Origin: CAYOHP01 sp964403795 [NCBI: uncultured bacterium]
GTDB taxonomy: Bacteria; Muiribacteriota; UBA6191; CAZXTJ01
Assembly (NCBI GenBank): GCA_964403795.1
Contig: CAYOHP010000218.1
Location: 1 to 7,635 of the forward strand
Direction: 5' to 3'
DNA length: 7,635 bases
In this document: piece after piece, positions 5,301-7,635 of the stretch
How the letters are laid out: the number at the start of each line of letters is the position of its first letter
Numbering within the stretch: position 1 is the first letter of the stretch
Notes under the pieces: model-generated
What the model was told of the DNA's origin: nothing
What the model saw: the letters and a program-made list of their open reading frames with translations, nothing else
Database searches by the model: none
Program-made: the position numbers and the translations under genes

Positions 5301-7635
5301 GCCGCACGCTCCCGGTCCCCGTGCTCGTGCAACACCTTGCCGAGCTCGTAGTGGGCCTCGGCCCGGTCGGGCTGCTTGTAGAGGACCTGCTCCAGGTTGG
5401 TCTGGGCCCGGTTGTGCAGTCCCTGGCGGAGGAACAGCCGGGCCTGCTCCATGAGCAGGTCGGGATCCCCCGGACGCTCGAGCAGCAGGTCGTCGAGGAG
5501 CTCGGCGGCCTTGGCGAACCGCCCGTGCTGGGCGTGGACCCGGGCCATCTCGGCCTTCAGCATGGTGTCGCCCGGATTGAGCTGCATGAGCCGCTCCATC
5601 AGGCGATTGCCTTCGGCCTCGAGGCTCTGTCCCTGGAAGAACACCAGGGCGGCCTTGACCACGGTCTCGTCCTCGGGCGCCAGCTTCAGAGCCTGGTCGT
5701 AGGCGGCCTTGGCGCCCGCGATGTCCCCGGCATTCTCCCTGAGGGTGGCGAGTTTCACCAGGGTCTGGGGGTTCTTGGGGCGGACCTCGTTCAGGCGACC
5801 CAGGGCGTCGAGGGCCTGGTCGTTTTGCTCGGTGGCCTCGAAGACCCGGACCGCCAGCTCCAGGACCCGGGGGTCCTTGGAGGGCAGCAGACGCTCCACC
5901 CGGGTGGCGGCAGCCTCCCAGCGCTCCTCGGAGGCCGAGAGCTCGGCGAGCTCGAGGCCCAGTTCGGAGGCGCCGGGGTCCAGGTCGAGCAGGCGTTCCA
6001 GGGAGCGACGTCGGAGACCGTCGTCGGCGAGACGGCGGGCCGTCTCGAGCAGCGACTCCCAGATCCCCTTGCCGCCGCCGGCCCTTCCGGCCCGCTCGAG
6101 GTGGTCCCGGGCCCGTCCCGGGTCGCCCCGCTCCAGGAAGATGTTGCCGAGCGCCTCCAGGGCCTGGAGGTTCTCGGGCTCGGCCGAGAGGACGGTCTCG
6201 AGCTTGGGGATCGCCTCCTCGTACTGGCCCGCCCGGTAGCGGTCGAGGCCGAGGGCGAGGTGGATGACGACATTGTCCGGTTCGAGATCCTCGACCTGGC
6301 GGAAGATCCGCAGGGCCTCGGAATCCATGCCTTGGGCCTGGTAGGCCATCCCCAGCCGGACCCGGGCCTCCAGGTTGTTGGGGTGCCGCTCCAGCAGCTT
6401 CAGGTAGACCTTGGCGGCCGCCTCGGGCTGCTCCATCTGGGTGTAGGCCTCGGCAAGCATCATCAGCAGGTCGGCGCGTCCGGGATCCCGGGTGGCCGCC
6501 TCCTGGATCTCCTCGATCACGCCGTCCCACTCGCCCAGGCTCCGGTAGAGCTCGGCGAGTTCGAGGTGCGCCTCGGGGGCCCCGCCCGAGAGGCGGATCC
6601 ACCGGCGGTAGTCCTCGACCGCGGCCCGGGTGTCCCCCGAATCCCGGCGGACCCGGGCGAGCAGCTCGGAGGCCGGCAGGTTGTCGGGTTCGAGGTCCAC
6701 CACCTTCTCGAGGTGGTGGGCGGAGTCCGCGTAGCGCTCGGCATTGGCGTAGACGCGTCCGAGCAGGAGGTGGCCCTCGACCCGACGGTCCGGGTCGGAG
6801 AGGAGGCTGTCGGCGGCGTTGGCCGCCTTCTCGGTCTCGCCTTCCGCCATGTAGGCCTCGGCCAGCGACCGGTAGAGTTCGACCGGCTCGTAGCCGTTGC
6901 GCCGGGCTCCCTCGAGGGCCTCGATGGCGGCATAGGTCTTCTCCAGGGCCAGATAGGCCATGCCCTGGCCGTGGAGGGCCTCGCCGAGTTCGGGCTCCAG
7001 GTCCAGCGCCCTCTCGAACTCCTGGAGGGCCTTGCGGTACTCCTTCTGCTGCAGGGCCACCGCGCCGAGCTTCAGGTAGATCTCGACCTGGGTTCCCTCG
7101 AGGTCCTTGGCCTTCTCGTAGCAGCGGGTGGCGTCCTCGCCCCAGCCCCGCGACTCGTAGGCCTTGGCCAGCCGGAACCAGGCGACCGGATCCTCCGGGT
7201 TGACGTTGGTGGCCTTCTGGTAGACCCGGATGGCCTGGTCCTGCTTGCCCTGGTTCTCGAGCAGGTCGCCCAGGTCGTAGTACACCGAGGCGTGGTTCGA
7301 GTCGAGCTGGATGACCTTGCGGAACTCGGCCACCGCGTCGTCGATCTCGCCGAGTTGCAGATGGGCCCGACCGAGCTCGTAGTGGACCTGGGTGTTCTGG
7401 GGGTATCGGGTGAGGGCGGCCCGGTAGAGCTTGACCAGCCCCGACCAGTCACCCTCGTCGACCAGGATCCCGCCCAGGCTGTAGATCGCCGAGAGCAGGT
7501 CGGGGTTCAGCTTGAGGGCCCGCTCGTAGCTGCCCTTGGCCTTGTCGGGCTTGCCGATCTCCTTCAGCGCCTCGCCCAGCTCGAAGTGGCAGACCGCGTT
7601 CTGGGGACTCTTCTTGACCGCCTCCGAGTAGAGCT
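2381..7635 (-). CDS. Giant TPR-repeat protein, N-terminus outside the window
   Basis: This - strand frame is open from the right edge of the window to a TGA at 2381-2383, giving 1750 visible residues. A GTG at 7331-7333 could be taken as the start, but canonical TPR sequence continues without a break through 7334-7633 (about three more repeats), so the real start lies beyond the window. Almost the whole length is 34-residue TPR units, about 48 by eye, with the typical pattern (LG..Y...G.Y..A...Y..AL.L.P.N). Residues 1-1071 are near-regular; two 52-residue units at 1072-1123 and 1260-1311 interrupt the period; after about 1400 the repeats are longer and irregular, with loops and one Gly-rich hydrophobic insert. 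There is no enzymatic motif and no certain transmembrane helix in view. TPR superhelices bind peptides and proteins, so a large scaffold is the likely role. Location cannot be judged without the N-terminus. The gene converges on the + strand pair. The family call is very sure; the pathway is unknown. Confidence 0.93.
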   Translation of the reverse strand, partial: LYSEAVKKSPQNAVCHFELGEALKEIGKPDKAKGSYERALKLNPDLLSAIYSLGGILVDEGDWSGLVKLYRAALTRYPQNTQVHYELGRAHLQLGEIDDAVAEFRKVIQLDSNHASVYYDLGDLLENQGKQDQAIRVYQKATNVNPEDPVAWFRLAKAYESRGWGEDATRCYEKAKDLEGTQVEIYLKLGAVALQQKEYRKALQEFERALDLEPELGEALHGQGMAYLALEKTYAAIEALEGARRNGYEPVELYRSLAEAYMAEGETEKAANAADSLLSDPDRRVEGHLLLGRVYANAERYADSAHHLEKVVDLEPDNLPASELLARVRRDSGDTRAAVEDYRRWIRLSGGAPEAHLELAELYRSLGEWDGVIEEIQEAATRDPGRADLLMMLAEAYTQMEQPEAAAKVYLKLLERHPNNLEARVRLGMAYQAQGMDSEALRIFRQVEDLEPDNVVIHLALGLDRYRAGQYEEAIPKLETVLSAEPENLQALEALGNIFLERGDPGRARDHLERAGRAGGGKGIWESLLETARRLADDGLRRRSLERLLDLDPGASELGLELAELSASEERWEAAATRVERLLPSKDPRVLELAVRVFEATEQNDQALDALGRLNEVRPKNPQTLVKLATLRENAGDIAGAKAAYDQALKLAPEDETVVKAALVFFQGQSLEAEGNRLMERLMQLNPGDTMLKAEMARVHAQHGRFAKAAELLDDLLLERPGDPDLLMEQARLFLRQGLHNRAQTNLEQVLYKQPDRAEAHYELGKVLHEHGDRERAAESFSRALELGIRDAAVYAGMAEIFSAEGKYEKALEMYRKAEELAPEDMSIQGQLGEVLFKLNRQGEALACYQRMVEAHPDDMDLVRRMASVYRSQGVPTEAVRLLEELKRSGHGGTDLVLELARAYLGAERYKDARKLLEREDAKGPFELPIKIQLADILVAEGNAENAIASLRKDYDRHKNDPQFLLALGRCYAAGEKLDQAIVELKQLLKLDPENSKAHAELGRMYINMGNIYEDEKMLADGVKSLRQALQHDPREAAAHFFLGEYFRVNEDDKEKSVFHLRKAFEIEPTNPRYKERLDQMQKAEMAHVVERTLEEARTYLDRGLIQNAIVDYESVLEMDAENIDALYHLGYIFKEQGYLERAEEYLARSRDLAPDHVPTRLVLSVVLHGQERHEEALAEAEYVLDKEADNVRALYQAGVALHSLGRSQEALQRLDRATQIDEDQTEVWYMMGRISHEIGDIDATKVYFKRVFLLEPDNEEIKHFFQSTEESERLEAINESMGLAVDLIAKDRRQEAITYLDGAINRDPDHAPSRYFLGRVQEEECRFDSALIQYEKAFFLPGALDQYPDLALRYGRILIRMGELERSVEPLEKAVELFPTQRDIHMLLIDQYQDLFLVQGKDQVGGKSPAQVVARYSSGGAAPGGLGAFLAGYVAYLRLDTSKSDEENYRKAGEWLQKATTMDPGDVMAYLFLADTFVHMGRVADASKVLAQVIKMEPDNVAALSRIADSAVESKDWDAAEKALKKLVDVQPDHGGYRMRLIDVWKSRIEGSADAAVQYDRIRRNLQRLAESSPRDPWPHFDLGYAYLVLSTEFALGEDEINQATYEFKQVMSMAPDNPWGSWALKRVYAKMSLSGTPKYDEAIKVCREALRRNPHDARAHFELGEAFNDNYDKNQKTEALSAYREAVTFDPRMIDAHFKMATIYRILNNFDEAITSYNKVIALDPTSSLAKDARRSLVHIEKSRADML
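3302..3440 (-). other. Gly-rich hydrophobic insert inside the TPR array
   Basis: Around visible residues 1399-1444 the TPR pattern breaks into a Gly/Ser/Ala-rich loop (GKDQVGGKSP, then SSGGAAPGG). It is followed by a hydrophobic stretch (GLGAFLAGYVAYLRL, 3314-3358) and an acidic loop (SKSDEEN) before TPR sequence resumes. The hydrophobic part is too short and too aromatic/charged at its end for a confident transmembrane helix; it more likely forms the first helix of a diverged TPR. It marks the change to the irregular C-terminal section. Confidence 0.5.
3701..3856 (-). repeat. Second 52-residue interrupted TPR unit (18-residue linker plus TPR)
   Basis: Visible residues 1260-1311 of the giant TPR protein follow a repeat ending LLEPDN and begin EEIKHFFQST. 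They again carry an 18-residue non-TPR linker before a TPR ending NRDPDH. The length is identical to the first such unit, and exactly four 34-residue repeats separate the two. Confidence 0.6.
4265..4420 (-). repeat. First 52-residue interrupted TPR unit (18-residue linker plus TPR)
   Basis: Visible residues 1072-1123 of the giant TPR protein directly follow a normal repeat ending EIEPTN. They begin with about 18 residues that do not fit the TPR pattern (starting PRYKERLDQM), then a TPR ending VLEMDAEN. The next repeat starts at 4264. The linker is charged and probably helical, and may act as a capping helix between two superhelical blocks. Confidence 0.6.

Noticed and set aside
4167-6602. An 811-codon open frame on the - strand inside the giant TPR gene
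   Set aside because: It is a second frame of the same strand kept open by high G+C; its product is Arg/Pro/Gly-rich with no fold pattern, while the main frame shows clear TPR repeats.
7331-7333. GTG as the start codon of the giant TPR gene
   Set aside because: Translation upstream in the same frame gives further good TPR repeats with no stop up to the window edge, so this is an internal valine codon.
2381-7635. Possible leucine-zipper, HEAT or Sel1 repeat identity for the array
   Set aside because: The constant 34-residue period with A at position 20 and P near position 32 is the TPR signature; Sel1 repeats are 36-44 residues with a different Gly/Ala pattern.

Overview
The window is one GC-rich, densely coding chromosomal segment with very little non-coding DNA. 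I see no tRNA, rRNA, insertion sequence, CRISPR array or convincing promoter. The strong G/C bias at third codon positions, a proline-rich linker, many TPR (tetratricopeptide) repeats and a chemoreceptor-type protein would suit a GC-rich bacterium with complex signalling. Myxobacteria and their relatives, planctomycetes or an uncultured GC-rich phylum are possible. The sequence alone does not fix the taxon.

Layout. On the + strand lie two tightly coupled genes. The first is the 3' part of a gene encoding a Pro/Ala/Ser-rich linker followed by TPR-like helices (entering from the left edge, ending at 1160). The second is a 350-residue methyl-accepting chemotaxis protein (MCP)-like protein (1157-2209). 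Its ATG overlaps the upstream TGA in the tetranucleotide ATGA. It keeps a classical receptor tip but has only a short membrane hairpin in front of it, with no sensor domain and no recognisable HAMP domain. On the - strand, converging on these, is one enormous open frame that enters from the right edge and ends at 2381. At least 1750 residues of it are visible, and nearly all form consecutive TPR units (about 48 by eye). Downstream of it on the same strand, 20 bases after its stop, is a possible 66-residue single-span membrane protein (2360-2160). Its 3' end would overlap the 3' end of the MCP-like gene.

How they might work together (inference). The first two genes very likely share a transcript and are translationally coupled, so the TPR protein may supply input to, or scaffold, a receptor that lacks its own sensory domain. 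The giant TPR protein looks like a protein-binding scaffold. Whether it belongs to the same pathway is not shown, because it is on the opposite strand and could be controlled separately. Both large genes at the window edges are incomplete, so their N-terminal domains, which would say most about function, are not visible.
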